Shown here in pieces: positions 6,735 through 13,168 of a stretch of 13,168 nt of DNA; position 1 is the first letter of the stretch, and every line of letters begins with the position of its first letter. The position numbers and the translations under genes are program-made. The notes below the pieces were generated by a model. It was not told the DNA's origin. It saw nothing but the letters and a program-made list of their open reading frames with translations, and searched no databases. Source of the DNA: Candidatus Ventricola intestinavium (GTDB lineage: Bacteria; Bacillota; Clostridia; Christensenellales; Aristaeellaceae); the NCBI GenBank assembly GCA_018715105.1, contig DVMG01000234.1, positions 1-13,168 on the forward strand. Direction: 5' to 3'.

Positions 6735-7223
6735 CTATGCCTGCTGCGCGCGGGCAAGCGCCCTGCAGATGGCGTCGGCCGTGCCCGGCGGCACCATGGC
6801 GCGAATATCGCCCCCGAATGCGGCCACCTGGCGCACGATGCTCGAGGAGATGCTCGCATACCGGTCCGACGTGGTCATCAGCAGCGTTTCCACGCCGCCG
6901 AGCAGACGGTTGGTCTGTGCCATCTGATACTCGCCTTCAAAGTCCCCCAGCGGACGCAGGCCGCGCACCACGGCGCGCGCGCCCACTTCATGGGCACAGC
7001 TGACCAGAAGCCCTCCATGCGCCATAATCCGCACATTGGGAATCTCCCGGCATGCGGTCTCAAGCAGGCGCACACGCAGGGAAATCGGCAGAAACCCACG
7101 CTTTTCCGGGTTATGCATCACCGCCACGACCAGCTCGCCGCACAGCTTCGCCGCGCGCTCAATCACATCCAGATGCCCCAGCGTAACCGGGTCAAAACTG
7201 CCCGCATAGAGCAGGGTATCCAT
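6735..7223 (-). CDS. coaD: Pantetheine-phosphate adenylyltransferase (phosphopantetheine adenylyltransferase)
   Basis: A 162-residue cytoplasmic enzyme, normal for the family. It transfers AMP from ATP to 4'-phosphopantetheine, forming dephospho-CoA in the penultimate step of CoA synthesis. Visible landmarks are the nucleotidyltransferase motif GSFDPVTLGH (8-17), the NPEKRGF loop (38-44), RGLRPLGDFEGEYQMAQTNR (87-106) and the ATP-binding ISSSIVR (125-131). The ATG at 7223 is supported by AAGGAG (7232-7237) 8 bases upstream; a GTG nine bases earlier overlaps that site. It begins 5 bases after the rsmD stop and its ribosome binding site lies partly inside rsmD, so the two are cotranscribed and likely coupled. 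Confidence 0.97.
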   Translation of the reverse strand: MDTLLYAGSFDPVTLGHLDVIERAAKLCGELVVAVMHNPEKRGFLPISLRVRLLETACREIPNVRIMAHGGLLVSCAHEVGARAVVRGLRPLGDFEGEYQMAQTNRLLGGVETLLMTTSDRYASISSSIVRQVAAFGGDIRAMVPPGTADAICRALARAQQA

Positions 7224-7228
7224 GCGTT

Positions 7229-7801
7229 TCACTCCTTTATGGCCGCATCCCGCGCAGCACGGCGCACGAACGTGATCTCCGTGTCGCCATACCGGCGCTG
7301 GTCAAAGGCATCAAAGCGCGCATCCAGCTTTGGAGCACGGCCGCCCCTGTGTTCCACCACCAGCAAAAACGCATCCGCCAGCAATCCCCTGTCATAGAGT
7401 GCCGCGCATATTTCACCGGTATTCTCCATTTTATATGGCGGATCGATGAAAACCACATCAAACGTCTGCCCCTGCGCCGCCAGGATCTCCAAAGCGGCGC
7501 GGTAATCGCGCGCAAGCAGGGTGCATTTTGCCTCCATGCCCACGGCTTCCACATTGCGCCGGATCGCCGCGCATGCGGCGCGGTCCAGATCCACCAGCAC
7601 GGCGCTTCGCGCGCCGCGGCTGAGCGCCTCCAGCGAAAGCGCTCCCGTCCCCGCGAACAGATCCAGCACGCGGGCATCCTCCACATCCCAGCGCAGGATG
7701 TTGAAAAGAGACTCCCGTACGTAATCCTGCGTCGGCCGCGTTCGCTCCCCCGCCGGGGCGATAAGCGTGCGCCCGCGCGCCATGCCGCCGATGATCCTCA
7801 T
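7229..7801 (-). CDS. rsmD: 16S rRNA (guanine(966)-N2)-methyltransferase
   Basis: A 190-residue enzyme that methylates G966 (E. coli numbering) of 16S rRNA using S-adenosylmethionine. It shows RPTQDYVRESLFNIL (22-36), the SAM-binding DLFAGTGALSLEALSRGA (47-64), the catalytic DPPY (120-123) and the C-terminal YGDTEITFVR (171-180). The ATG at 7801 (MRIIGG) matches the family start and has AAGGTGG 10 bases upstream; an in-frame TTG at 7834 has no site. It is the first gene of the rsmD-coaD-coiled-coil cluster, a common Bacillota arrangement, driven by the promoter at 7867-7895. Confidence 0.96.
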   Translation of the reverse strand: MRIIGGMARGRTLIAPAGERTRPTQDYVRESLFNILRWDVEDARVLDLFAGTGALSLEALSRGARSAVLVDLDRAACAAIRRNVEAVGMEAKCTLLARDYRAALEILAAQGQTFDVVFIDPPYKMENTGEICAALYDRGLLADAFLLVVEHRGGRAPKLDARFDAFDQRRYGDTEITFVRRAARDAAIKE

Positions 7802-7866
7802 GTCCAGAGCCCCACCTTTTTCAAACGCTTTCAAGCGGCCTTCCCGCGTTTTTTATGCTATTTTTT

Positions 7867-7895
7867 ATTATAGCAGACAGGGAGCGCCATTTCAA
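7867..7895 (-). promoter_or_regulatory. Strong sigma-A promoter for rsmD-coaD
   Basis: On the - strand TTGAAA (7890-7895) is followed after exactly 17 bases by the consensus TATAAT (7867-7872). The start point would be near 7860, giving a leader of about 60 bases before rsmD. It lies directly after the stop codon of the upstream membrane-protein gene, where no terminator is visible, so some read-through from the alr cluster is possible. Confidence 0.88.
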
Positions 7896-7910
7896 GCCCG
7901 CCGCCCGGCG

Positions 7911-8765
7911 CTAGATGAGCTCCTTCTTCTTGGGCTTTTCGCTGTCCGGCTTATGGCCGTAATGCACCTGCTGGGTGTTGCCCAGCAGCTCGCTGGCCAG
8001 GGTGCTCTTTTGCGCCTTGCGCACCGCGACCTTTTTGGCACGCCTGTATTGCGCCTGACGCTTGGCGCTCTGCGCCGGCCCGCACAGATAGCCGATCGCA
8101 TACATCAGCGGATAGCTGAACACAAAGAGCGGAGAAAGCCGGTCGATGGTCTGCACCATCGTCTGCGGATCCGAAAACAGATTGACAAAAATCAGCTCGG
8201 TCAGCCGAACGAACAGGCGCACCCAATCCGTCGCCGTCATCCCCACCGTGACGGCATATGCGCCCAGCGGCCCCATCACATCGCTTCGTGTGCCATAGCT
8301 GTCCGTCAGCCAGACGGGCAGATCCTGAAGCGTATACGTATAGGGCTGCGCCGTCACCGCCAGATAGACGGCCAGGGCCAGCGGCACGATAAACACCACC
8401 AGGGCCGCGCAAATTCCCTTGAGCGGATGATAGCAGGCCCGGTCATCCTGTGCGGTGGGCTGCTGCCCTTCTTTTTCAAGGTGCACATAGAACCGGCTGG
8501 CATCCGCATCCCGTACTCCCCGGGTCAGCCCCTCGCTGTAGCACAAAAGCAGCATGCCCGATGCGATGAGCAGCGACAGCAGGATGCGCAGCCAGTCGCT
8601 GCCCACCGCCTGCAGAGCGCTGAACATCAGGCCCATAGCGACAATCGCCACCAGAATGAGCGCCAGCTTCCCGGCCATGGGCAGCACCTGCGCCCCCCAC
8701 TGCTTGGCGCGGCGCACGGGTTTTCTGGCTTTTTTCCCTTTTGCGGAAGACGCCGTCTTATTCAT
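7911..8765 (-). CDS. Uncharacterised multi-pass membrane protein
   Basis: I do not recognise the family. The 284-residue protein starts with a Lys/Arg-rich stretch (1-24, KGKKARKPVRRAK). Hydrophobic helices follow at about 32-52, 58-76, 117-138, 163-196 (one or two) and 210-228. A second basic, probably cytoplasmic tail ends SEKPKKKELI. The loop at 80-115 is hydrophilic, and the segment 140-160 (YTYTLQDLPVWLTDSYG) probably lies outside. No catalytic or transporter motif is visible. The ATG at 8765 is fixed by AGGAGG (8773-8778) at 7 bases; longer in-frame readings run into the neighbouring gene. It is 16 bases downstream of the cyclo-ligase gene, hence probably cotranscribed with alr and perhaps envelope-related; that is inference from position only. 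Confidence 0.85.
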   Translation of the reverse strand: MNKTASSAKGKKARKPVRRAKQWGAQVLPMAGKLALILVAIVAMGLMFSALQAVGSDWLRILLSLLIASGMLLLCYSEGLTRGVRDADASRFYVHLEKEGQQPTAQDDRACYHPLKGICAALVVFIVPLALAVYLAVTAQPYTYTLQDLPVWLTDSYGTRSDVMGPLGAYAVTVGMTATDWVRLFVRLTELIFVNLFSDPQTMVQTIDRLSPLFVFSYPLMYAIGYLCGPAQSAKRQAQYRRAKKVAVRKAQKSTLASELLGNTQQVHYGHKPDSEKPKKKELI

Positions 8766-8781
8766 GTCGTTTCCTCCTGTG

Positions 8782-9375
8782 TCACGAATGATCCGGTTCA
8801 ACACGTCCGGTGATCGAAAGGGTAAAAGATGGGGTGAGCACGGCGTCCATGCGCACGTCGTGCGCCGCGCACGGGACGCGGTCAAGCAGGGCAAAATCAT
8901 GGCAGATTCCCACCCGCACCGCTCTTGTGCCGGCCAAAAAGCGGTCATAATACCCTCCGCCCTGCCCCAGGCGGTTCCCCGCACGGTCAAACGCCGTTCC
9001 GGGCACGAGAATCAGGCCGATCTCCCCGGCCTTAACGGCCGGGCAGCTTCCGTCGGGCTCCTGGATGCCGAATGTGCCGGGGGCAAGCCGGCCCCTGTTC
9101 TCCACCGCATAGGCGCGCATGCGGCCCGGCCCTTCGCAGCGCGGCATGGCCAGCACGCGCCCGGAGGCAAGCACATCCTCCAGCACGCCCGCCACATCCA
9201 GTTCCCCGCGCACGGCGGCATAGGCCATCACCACCCGCGCACGCCTGTACGCCGGGAGGGCAAGGACGCGCGCGCACACGGCTTCAGCATCCGCCTGCCG
9301 GCGCGCTGTGTCAAGCGCTGCGCGCCGCACCCGCAAGGCCGCACGCAGAGCCTCTTTTTCCCGCCCATCCGTCAT
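8782..9375 (-). CDS. 5-formyltetrahydrofolate cyclo-ligase (MTHF synthetase)
   Basis: A 197-residue cytoplasmic enzyme that uses ATP to convert 5-formyltetrahydrofolate to 5,10-methenyltetrahydrofolate, returning a dead-end folate to one-carbon metabolism. Motifs are the N-terminal basic KEALRAALRVRR (7-18), GIQEPDG (103-109), LVPGTAFDRAGNRLGQGGGY (123-142) followed by YDRFL, and HDVRMDAVLTP (172-182). The start codon overlaps the alr stop in an ATGA (9372-9375) and there is no separate ribosome binding site, so translation is probably coupled to alr. Some Bacillota relatives are named YqgN or YgfA. Confidence 0.95.
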   Translation of the reverse strand: MTDGREKEALRAALRVRRAALDTARRQADAEAVCARVLALPAYRRARVVMAYAAVRGELDVAGVLEDVLASGRVLAMPRCEGPGRMRAYAVENRGRLAPGTFGIQEPDGSCPAVKAGEIGLILVPGTAFDRAGNRLGQGGGYYDRFLAGTRAVRVGICHDFALLDRVPCAAHDVRMDAVLTPSFTLSITGRVEPDHS

Positions 9376-10484
9376 GCGTTGCGATAGACGCGCGGCACGC
9401 GTCCGCTGGGCGAGCAGAGCACCTCATAGCTGATCGTATCCAGCCATCCGGCCATTTCCTCGGCCGAGATCTGGTCTTCCCCCTGCGCGCCCAGGAGCAC
9501 CACCTCGTCCCCCTCCCGCGCGCCGGGAATCTCCGTCACATCCACCATGATCTGATCCATGCACACGCGTCCCAGGATGGGGGCGCGTCTTCCCCGTACC
9601 AGCACGCATCCCCGTCCCGTCAGCGCCCGGCGGTAACCGTCGGCGTAACCCACGGGCACGGTCATCACCCGTGTGGGCCTCTGGGCGGTGAACAGGCCTC
9701 CATAGCTCACCCGTTCGCCCGGCTCAATCGTTTTGACATACACGGCGTGGGCCGTCCAGCGCATGGCGGGCCGGAGCCCCTCCATGCCCGGCGCCGGCGG
9801 ATAGCCATAAAGCGCGATGCCGCCGCGCACCATGTCCGCGTGCGCCTGAGGATAGCGGAAGAGGGCGGCCGTATTGGCCGCATGGCGCAGGATCCTGCCG
9901 GGATGCACCTGAGCAATGGCCGCGCACAGCGTTTCAAAGCGCTCAATCTGCGTCAGCGTGCCGGTTTGATCTTCCTCATCCGCCGTGGCCATATGCGTAA
10001 AGCAGCCTGTAAGCTCCACACCCGGCAGGCTGTCAATCTGCCGTGTCAGGGCCTTTGCTTCCTCCTGCGTGCGCACGCCGATGCGGTTCATGCCCGTGTC
10101 CAGCTTGATGTGCACGCCGACCCTCCGGCCCGTTTCCTCTCCCGCCCGGGAAAGCGCGCGCACGCGCGCTTCGTCGAAGACCACCTGCGTCAGGCCGTAT
10201 CGCGCAACGGCGGGAGCCGCCTCTTCTTCTATGCCGCCCAGCACAAGGATGGGAACCGTGATGCCCGCATCGCGCAGCTCCATCCCCTCCTCCGGGATGG
10301 CCACGGCGAGCATCTCGGCCCCCGCTTCAAGCGCTGCGCGCGCCACGGGCACCGCCCCGTGCCCATACCCATTCGCCTTGACGACAGCCATCAGCTTCAC
10401 TCCGTCGGCCACATGCTCCTTCATCACGCGGACATTGTGCCGGATGGCGGAAAGATCAATTTCACAAATCGTATGCCGCTGCAA
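9372..10484 (-). CDS. alr: Alanine racemase (PLP-dependent)
   Basis: A 370-residue cytoplasmic enzyme that interconverts L- and D-alanine for peptidoglycan. It shows the PLP lysine in VVKANGYGHG (K36), HIKLDTGMNRIG (125-136), HAANTAA (201-207), R220 followed by GGIALYGYPP, the second catalytic base Y261 in RVSYGGLF, and GRVCMDQ (305-311). I choose a TTG start at 10484 (MQRHTICEIDL). It puts the family-typical EIDLSAIRHN near residue 10, has AGGCGG (10491-10496) 6 bases upstream, and lies downstream of the -10 box. An in-frame ATG at 10562 would add 26 unconserved residues, lacks a ribosome binding site and sits inside the TATAAT. It is the first gene of the alr/cyclo-ligase/membrane-protein cluster. 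Confidence 0.95.
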   Translation of the reverse strand: MQRHTICEIDLSAIRHNVRVMKEHVADGVKLMAVVKANGYGHGAVPVARAALEAGAEMLAVAIPEEGMELRDAGITVPILVLGGIEEEAAPAVARYGLTQVVFDEARVRALSRAGEETGRRVGVHIKLDTGMNRIGVRTQEEAKALTRQIDSLPGVELTGCFTHMATADEEDQTGTLTQIERFETLCAAIAQVHPGRILRHAANTAALFRYPQAHADMVRGGIALYGYPPAPGMEGLRPAMRWTAHAVYVKTIEPGERVSYGGLFTAQRPTRVMTVPVGYADGYRRALTGRGCVLVRGRRAPILGRVCMDQIMVDVTEIPGAREGDEVVLLGAQGEDQISAEEMAGWLDTISYEVLCSPSGRVPRVYRNA

Positions 10485-10516
10485 CGAAAACCGCCTGCTT
10501 TCTGCTTTTGATCCGG

Positions 10517-10553
10517 CCCGTGCAGACGCACGGGGCGTTCCGGCGCGGGCCGG
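10517..10553 (-). promoter_or_regulatory. Structured alr leader: two GC-rich hairpins
   Basis: Between the likely transcription start (near 10554) and the alr ribosome binding site there are two stem-loops: CCGGC-4-GCCGG (10540-10553) and CCCGTGC-4-GCACGGG (10517-10534). Neither is followed by Ts. They may tune translation from the TTG start or simply reflect GC-rich sequence. Confidence 0.4.
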
Positions 10554-10560
10554 CCCTTTC

Positions 10561-10566
10561 ATTATA
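10561..10566 (-). promoter_or_regulatory. Probable -10 box of the alr promoter
   Basis: A consensus TATAAT on the - strand in an otherwise GC-rich region, about 75 bases upstream of the TTG start. At 17 bases the -35 position reads TTTCCT, a poor match, so the promoter may be weak or activator-dependent. It is the only AT-rich candidate in the gap for alr. Confidence 0.55.
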
Positions 10567-10587
10567 CCCCGAAACCGGCCAAAAGGA

Positions 10588-10618
10588 AAGCGGTCGCCGC
10601 CCTGACCGCTTCTTTTTT
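10588..10618 (+). terminator. Terminator-like hairpin on the + strand ahead of the YkvI-family gene
   Basis: AAGCGGTC (10588-10595), an 8-base loop and GACCGCTT (10604-10611) form a perfect 8-base stem followed by CTTTTTT. In form this is an intrinsic terminator reading rightward, yet no + strand gene lies upstream for about 9 kb. It may be part of an attenuated leader of the gene at 10680 or a barrier to antisense transcription from the alr region. On the - strand the tail TTCCTTTT is weaker. Confidence 0.65.
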
Positions 10619-10642
10619 GCCCATTTTTTGCATAGGCGTGTA

Positions 10643-10662
10643 GAGGCCGGGCACGCGGCCTC
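10643..10662 (+). promoter_or_regulatory. Hairpin abutting the ribosome binding site of the YkvI-family gene
   Basis: GAGGCCG-GGCACG-CGGCCTC (7-base perfect stem) ends one base before the AGAGGGGG ribosome binding site region. A weak + strand promoter candidate, TTGCCC-N18-TAGAGG (10617-10646), overlaps its left side. If transcription began upstream of it, the stem could influence ribosome access. Confidence 0.4.
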
Positions 10663-10679
10663 AGAGAGGGGGAAACGCC

Positions 10680-11705
10680 ATGGACATCCTCGCCAGCGCA
10701 CTGGCACTTTTAAGCGGCGTAATCGGGGCGGGCTTTGCATCAGGGCGCGAGATTGAACGCTTTTTCGCCGGGCAGGGAGCCATGTCCGGCGCGGCCGTTC
10801 TCTGCGCGCTGCTGACCCTGCATGCGCTGTTCACCCGCCTTCCGGCGCAGATGGAACGCGCGGGCGTCTCCACGCTGAGAGAGCTATGCCGCGTGCGCTT
10901 TGGCGCCGGTATGGGCAGGGTGACGGCGGCGCTGTTCTTCCTGCTCAGCTCCATCACGGGCGGCGCCATGCTTGCCGCCTGCGCCGAGCTTGCCGCCCTT
11001 CTTCTTCCCATTCACCATGCCTACGCACTGGGCATGGCCGGCACGCTCCTTCTGGGCGTTTTTCTGGCCTGTTTCGGCGTCTCCGGCCTGGCCGCGGTGG
11101 GCGCCGGGCTCTGCGCGCTTCTCCCGCTGCTGCTTTTGCGCCTGCTGGCCATCCCTGTGGGAGAGGCCTGTTTTCTCCCCGCGATGACGGCCGATCTGCC
11201 CGTGCGCGCCGCCGTAGACGGCGCCGTTTACGGCGCGCTCAATGCGGCCATGCTCGTCGGCGCGACGCCTTTGCTGCTCACGCTCGGCCGCGAAAAGCGG
11301 CGGCGGGCATCCCTTCTCTTCTGCGCGCTCTTTGGCGTTTTGCTGATGCTGGGCACAGCGGTCTGCCGTCAGCACAGGCAGGCCATCGCCATGCAGCCCC
11401 TTCCTTTCGTCTTTTTGAGCCGCAGTCTGGGGGCGGGCGGCTATGCGCTTGTGGCCCTGTGCATGTATGCCGCCGCGCTCTCCACGCTCTGCGCGATGCT
11501 TTGCGCGCTCGTACGCCTCCTTCCCCTGCCTCGGGCGGGCAGCATGGCGGTCTGCGCAGCGTCGTGCCTGGCCTTTGCGCTGCTGGGGTTTGGCCGCATC
11601 GTGCAAAGCGCCTATCCCGTGCTCGGCGTGCTGTGCGCGGCGCTGATGCTGCTGCTCTGCCTGCCGCTGCCCGCGCGTCAGGAGGCGAGGCCGTCAAGAA
11701 GGTAG
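10680..11705 (+). CDS. ykvI: YkvI-family multi-pass membrane protein
   Basis: A 341-residue, very hydrophobic protein with about nine or ten membrane helices. The N-terminal motif GVIGAGFASGREIERFF (13-29), a broken helix with small residues, is diagnostic of the YkvI family, which belongs to the APC/LeuT-fold group of transporters; substrates are unknown. Later helices contain SITGGAMLAACAEL and YGALNAAMLVGATPLLL. The ATG at 10680 has AGAGGGGG about 8 bases upstream. It diverges from alr. Its last 28 bases overlap, in antisense, the 3' end of the M1-like gene, with the coding frame continuing cleanly to the TAG. The basic end (QEARPSRR) may therefore be a recent extension. Family call is from motif and hydropathy. 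Confidence 0.8.
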   Translation: MDILASALALLSGVIGAGFASGREIERFFAGQGAMSGAAVLCALLTLHALFTRLPAQMERAGVSTLRELCRVRFGAGMGRVTAALFFLLSSITGGAMLAACAELAALLLPIHHAYALGMAGTLLLGVFLACFGVSGLAAVGAGLCALLPLLLLRLLAIPVGEACFLPAMTADLPVRAAVDGAVYGALNAAMLVGATPLLLTLGREKRRRASLLFCALFGVLLMLGTAVCRQHRQAIAMQPLPFVFLSRSLGAGGYALVALCMYAAALSTLCAMLCALVRLLPLPRAGSMAVCAASCLAFALLGFGRIVQSAYPVLGVLCAALMLLLCLPLPARQEARPSRR

Positions 11706-13093
11706 CCGTCCCACCGGCTGCCGGTGGCCTCATACAGTGCCTGTTCCAGCGCGTCAAAATCCGCTATGCCGCCCGTATTTTCTTCCACATAGAGCCGGAG
11801 AGCCCGCAGGAAGGCCTCCTCCCCGACGGCTTGCTCAATCCCCAGCAGCATGGCTGCCCCCTGGTCGCGCAGCACCTGCGTCATTTCGCTGTCGCTTCCA
11901 AAGTTCGCCACACTCCCGCCGACCGTCACGCCATGGGGCCGTGTCAGCCGCGTGGCGATCTCGATTTCTTCATAAAACCGCGTCTCATAGGCGCTTTCTC
12001 CCTTCGCGCGGCGGTATGTGAGCAGCTCTACGGCGGAGGCAGGGGTCTGGCTCAGCCAGGGTTCGTTCCACGGATCATTTTCCACCAGAATGCCGAATGT
12101 CTGGCGCGCAAGGAGCCGTGTCACCTGGCCAAGCAGCGCGTCCCCCTTCTTTTCCCCGTCAAGGACAATCATGGAGGAACCGATCAGGCCGTCTTCGTGC
12201 CCCGTCTGCGCCTGCACAACGCTCAGAGCCGAAAACGGATAAGGCAGGCCGATGCCGGCAAGCGCGCTCATCGCTTCCCGCGCGGCGGTGAGCAGCCTGT
12301 CCGCGGCGGATCCGCTCTGAGCCAGAACCGTGATGAGCACATCCTCCTGCTCCTGCTGGCGCATCGCGCCGCCGCGCTGCACGGCAAAGGAGACGTCCCG
12401 TGCGCCGCGCATCTGTGCAGTCAGGGTGCGTGTGCCGTCTTCGTGCTCCTGCACGGCCACAGGCGCGCCGCCCAGGGCAGCCTGAATGCCGCGCGGAAGG
12501 GTCAGCGACAGCCGCAGATCCAATGCATGCGCATAGCTCGGCTCCGCCAGCTCATCCCAGCTCTCCGTCTGCCACTGCCCTTCTGACCACGGGGCGGGCA
12601 CAGGCAGCGCCCCGACAGCCCATGCCAGGCCGTCCTCCACGCCGGTATATCCTCCCGTATCCGGCAGAGACAGTTCAAAATGCCAGCTTATCTCCAGCGT
12701 CTTGCCCTGTGCCCAGCCCGTCTCGATGCGCATCACGGAGGGGTCCCCTTCATCAAGCGCCCAGGAGGCCGCGCTGCCTCCCACCTTCACATCCGACAGC
12801 GTGAGGCTTCCCTCCTCCATGGCGTTGGCATAGAGCCTGAGCACCACTTCCGAAAGCAGAGAGCCCGTGCGGTTGGTCGCCGTGAGGTGCATTTCTCCGC
12901 GAAGCGTTTTCAGGTCGTCCTCCACTTGCGCGGCAACGGTGAGGAAATCGCTCTGCGCATCGCGCGTTATGGGGCTCTCGTCGCAAAGCAGCAGCGTGTC
13001 GCTCTGCCCTGCGATTGCTCCGTATAGCGCGGCGGCAAGCCCCGCCACGCCGAATAGAAGGATCAAAACCAAGAGGATGCGGCGTTTTTTCAT
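11678..13093 (-). CDS. Membrane-anchored M1-peptidase-like protein, probably catalytically dead
   Basis: A 471-residue protein with an N-terminal anchor or uncleaved signal (MKKRR then hydrophobic 6-28) and an extracytoplasmic body. Residues 55-240 resemble the beta-sheet N-domain of M1 aminopeptidases. Residues 260-471 resemble the gluzincin catalytic domain: ENDPWNEPWL (338-347) aligns with the block after HExxH, and AAMLLGIEQAVGEEAFLRAL (413-432) with the C-terminal helical region. However, the HExxH position reads RLLAR (326-330), the third zinc ligand in WLxEG reads WLSQT (Q349), the GxMEN-type segment reads TGHEDG, and the catalytic Tyr position reads R409. All key residues are lost while the frame is intact, so a binding or scaffold role is likelier than peptidase activity. 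The ATG at 13093 has AAGGA 8 bases upstream. It converges on the YkvI-family gene with a 28-base overlap. Confidence 0.8.
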   Translation of the reverse strand: MKKRRILLVLILLFGVAGLAAALYGAIAGQSDTLLLCDESPITRDAQSDFLTVAAQVEDDLKTLRGEMHLTATNRTGSLLSEVVLRLYANAMEEGSLTLSDVKVGGSAASWALDEGDPSVMRIETGWAQGKTLEISWHFELSLPDTGGYTGVEDGLAWAVGALPVPAPWSEGQWQTESWDELAEPSYAHALDLRLSLTLPRGIQAALGGAPVAVQEHEDGTRTLTAQMRGARDVSFAVQRGGAMRQQEQEDVLITVLAQSGSAADRLLTAAREAMSALAGIGLPYPFSALSVVQAQTGHEDGLIGSSMIVLDGEKKGDALLGQVTRLLARQTFGILVENDPWNEPWLSQTPASAVELLTYRRAKGESAYETRFYEEIEIATRLTRPHGVTVGGSVANFGSDSEMTQVLRDQGAAMLLGIEQAVGEEAFLRALRLYVEENTGGIADFDALEQALYEATGSRWDGYLLDGLAS

Positions 13094-13117
13094 GCCCTGT
13101 TCCTTTCAAAATGTTTT

Positions 13118-13168
13118 TTATTCTGTTTTTTTATTGTCAAAGAGGCCCGGCGGTTTCTTCGGCCATGC
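13118..13168 (-). CDS. Possible C-terminus of an upstream gene (partial, right edge)
   Basis: One - strand frame enters from the right edge and reads AWPKKPPGLFDNKKTE before a TAA at 13118-13120, leaving 24 bases to the ATG of the M1-like gene. It looks like a natural charged protein tail and operon-like spacing. The two other frames are also open at the edge (ending at 13137 and at an ATGA over the next start), so the choice is uncertain and no function can be given. Confidence 0.35.
   Translation of the reverse strand, partial: AWPKKPPGLFDNKKTE

Noticed and set aside
5952..7397. Long + strand open frame opposite the coiled-coil, coaD and rsmD genes
   Set aside because: It spans three well-supported - strand genes and their boundaries, with Arg/His-rich composition of an antisense frame.
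9072..10511. Long + strand open frame opposite alr and the cyclo-ligase gene
   Set aside because: The opposite strand encodes enzymes with clear catalytic motifs; this frame has none and no ribosome binding site.
10886..12586. Long + strand open frame crossing the YkvI-family gene and the M1-like gene
   Set aside because: It runs through two supported genes in a wrong frame and antisense respectively, with Arg/Ala/Pro-rich low-complexity composition.
13135..13140. TTGACA as a -35 box for the M1-like gene
   Set aside because: No acceptable -10 sequence occurs 16-18 bases downstream (only AAAAAC-like sequence), and it probably lies in the tail of an upstream gene.

Overview
The window looks like chromosomal core sequence from a GC-rich anaerobic member of the Bacillota (Clostridia-like). 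The evidence is AGGAGG-type ribosome binding sites, occasional TTG starts, sigma-A-type promoters, a YabN-type MazG next to an HU gene, an rsmD-coaD-coiled-coil cluster, a YkvI-family membrane protein, and iron-sulfur and ferritin-like proteins typical of strict anaerobes. Genus-level assignment is not possible by eye. I see no tRNA or rRNA genes, CRISPR array, transposase or phage gene.

Layout from left to right: (1) A + strand gene for a ferritin-like protein (186-1454) meets a - strand DUF362/2x[4Fe-4S] protein (1541-2671). A near-perfect bidirectional terminator lies between them. (2) A 330-base intergenic stretch (2672-3001) is rich in small repeats and hairpins and ends in the HU terminator. 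(3) HU (3002-3277) with its own promoter lies downstream of the two-domain MazG/YabN (3418-4794). (4) A family-2 glycosyltransferase with a membrane tail (4902-5882) lies downstream of the cluster rsmD (7229-7801), coaD (6735-7223) and a coiled-coil protein (5970-6674). A textbook promoter (TTGAAA-N17-TATAAT) drives this cluster. (5) The tightly packed cluster alr (9372-10484), 5-formyltetrahydrofolate cyclo-ligase (8782-9375) and an unrecognised membrane protein (7911-8765). (6) A divergent control region (10485-10679). (7) A + strand YkvI-family membrane protein (10680-11705), whose 3' end overlaps by 28 bases the 3' end of a - strand M1-peptidase-like membrane-anchored protein (11678-13093). 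The apparent C-terminus of a further - strand gene runs off the right edge.

Most genes are housekeeping: nucleotide sanitation (MazG), nucleoid structure (HU), 16S rRNA methylation (RsmD), CoA synthesis (CoaD), D-alanine supply for the wall (Alr), folate one-carbon repair (cyclo-ligase) and lipid-linked sugar transfer (GT2). The most unusual items are the M1 peptidase homologue that has lost every zinc ligand and the catalytic base (a probable pseudoenzyme), the overlapping convergent gene pair, the alternating half-site array upstream of the DUF362 gene, and the alr control region, where a -10 box sits on the apparent ATG and points to a TTG start. I see no convincing wholly new multi-gene system here.
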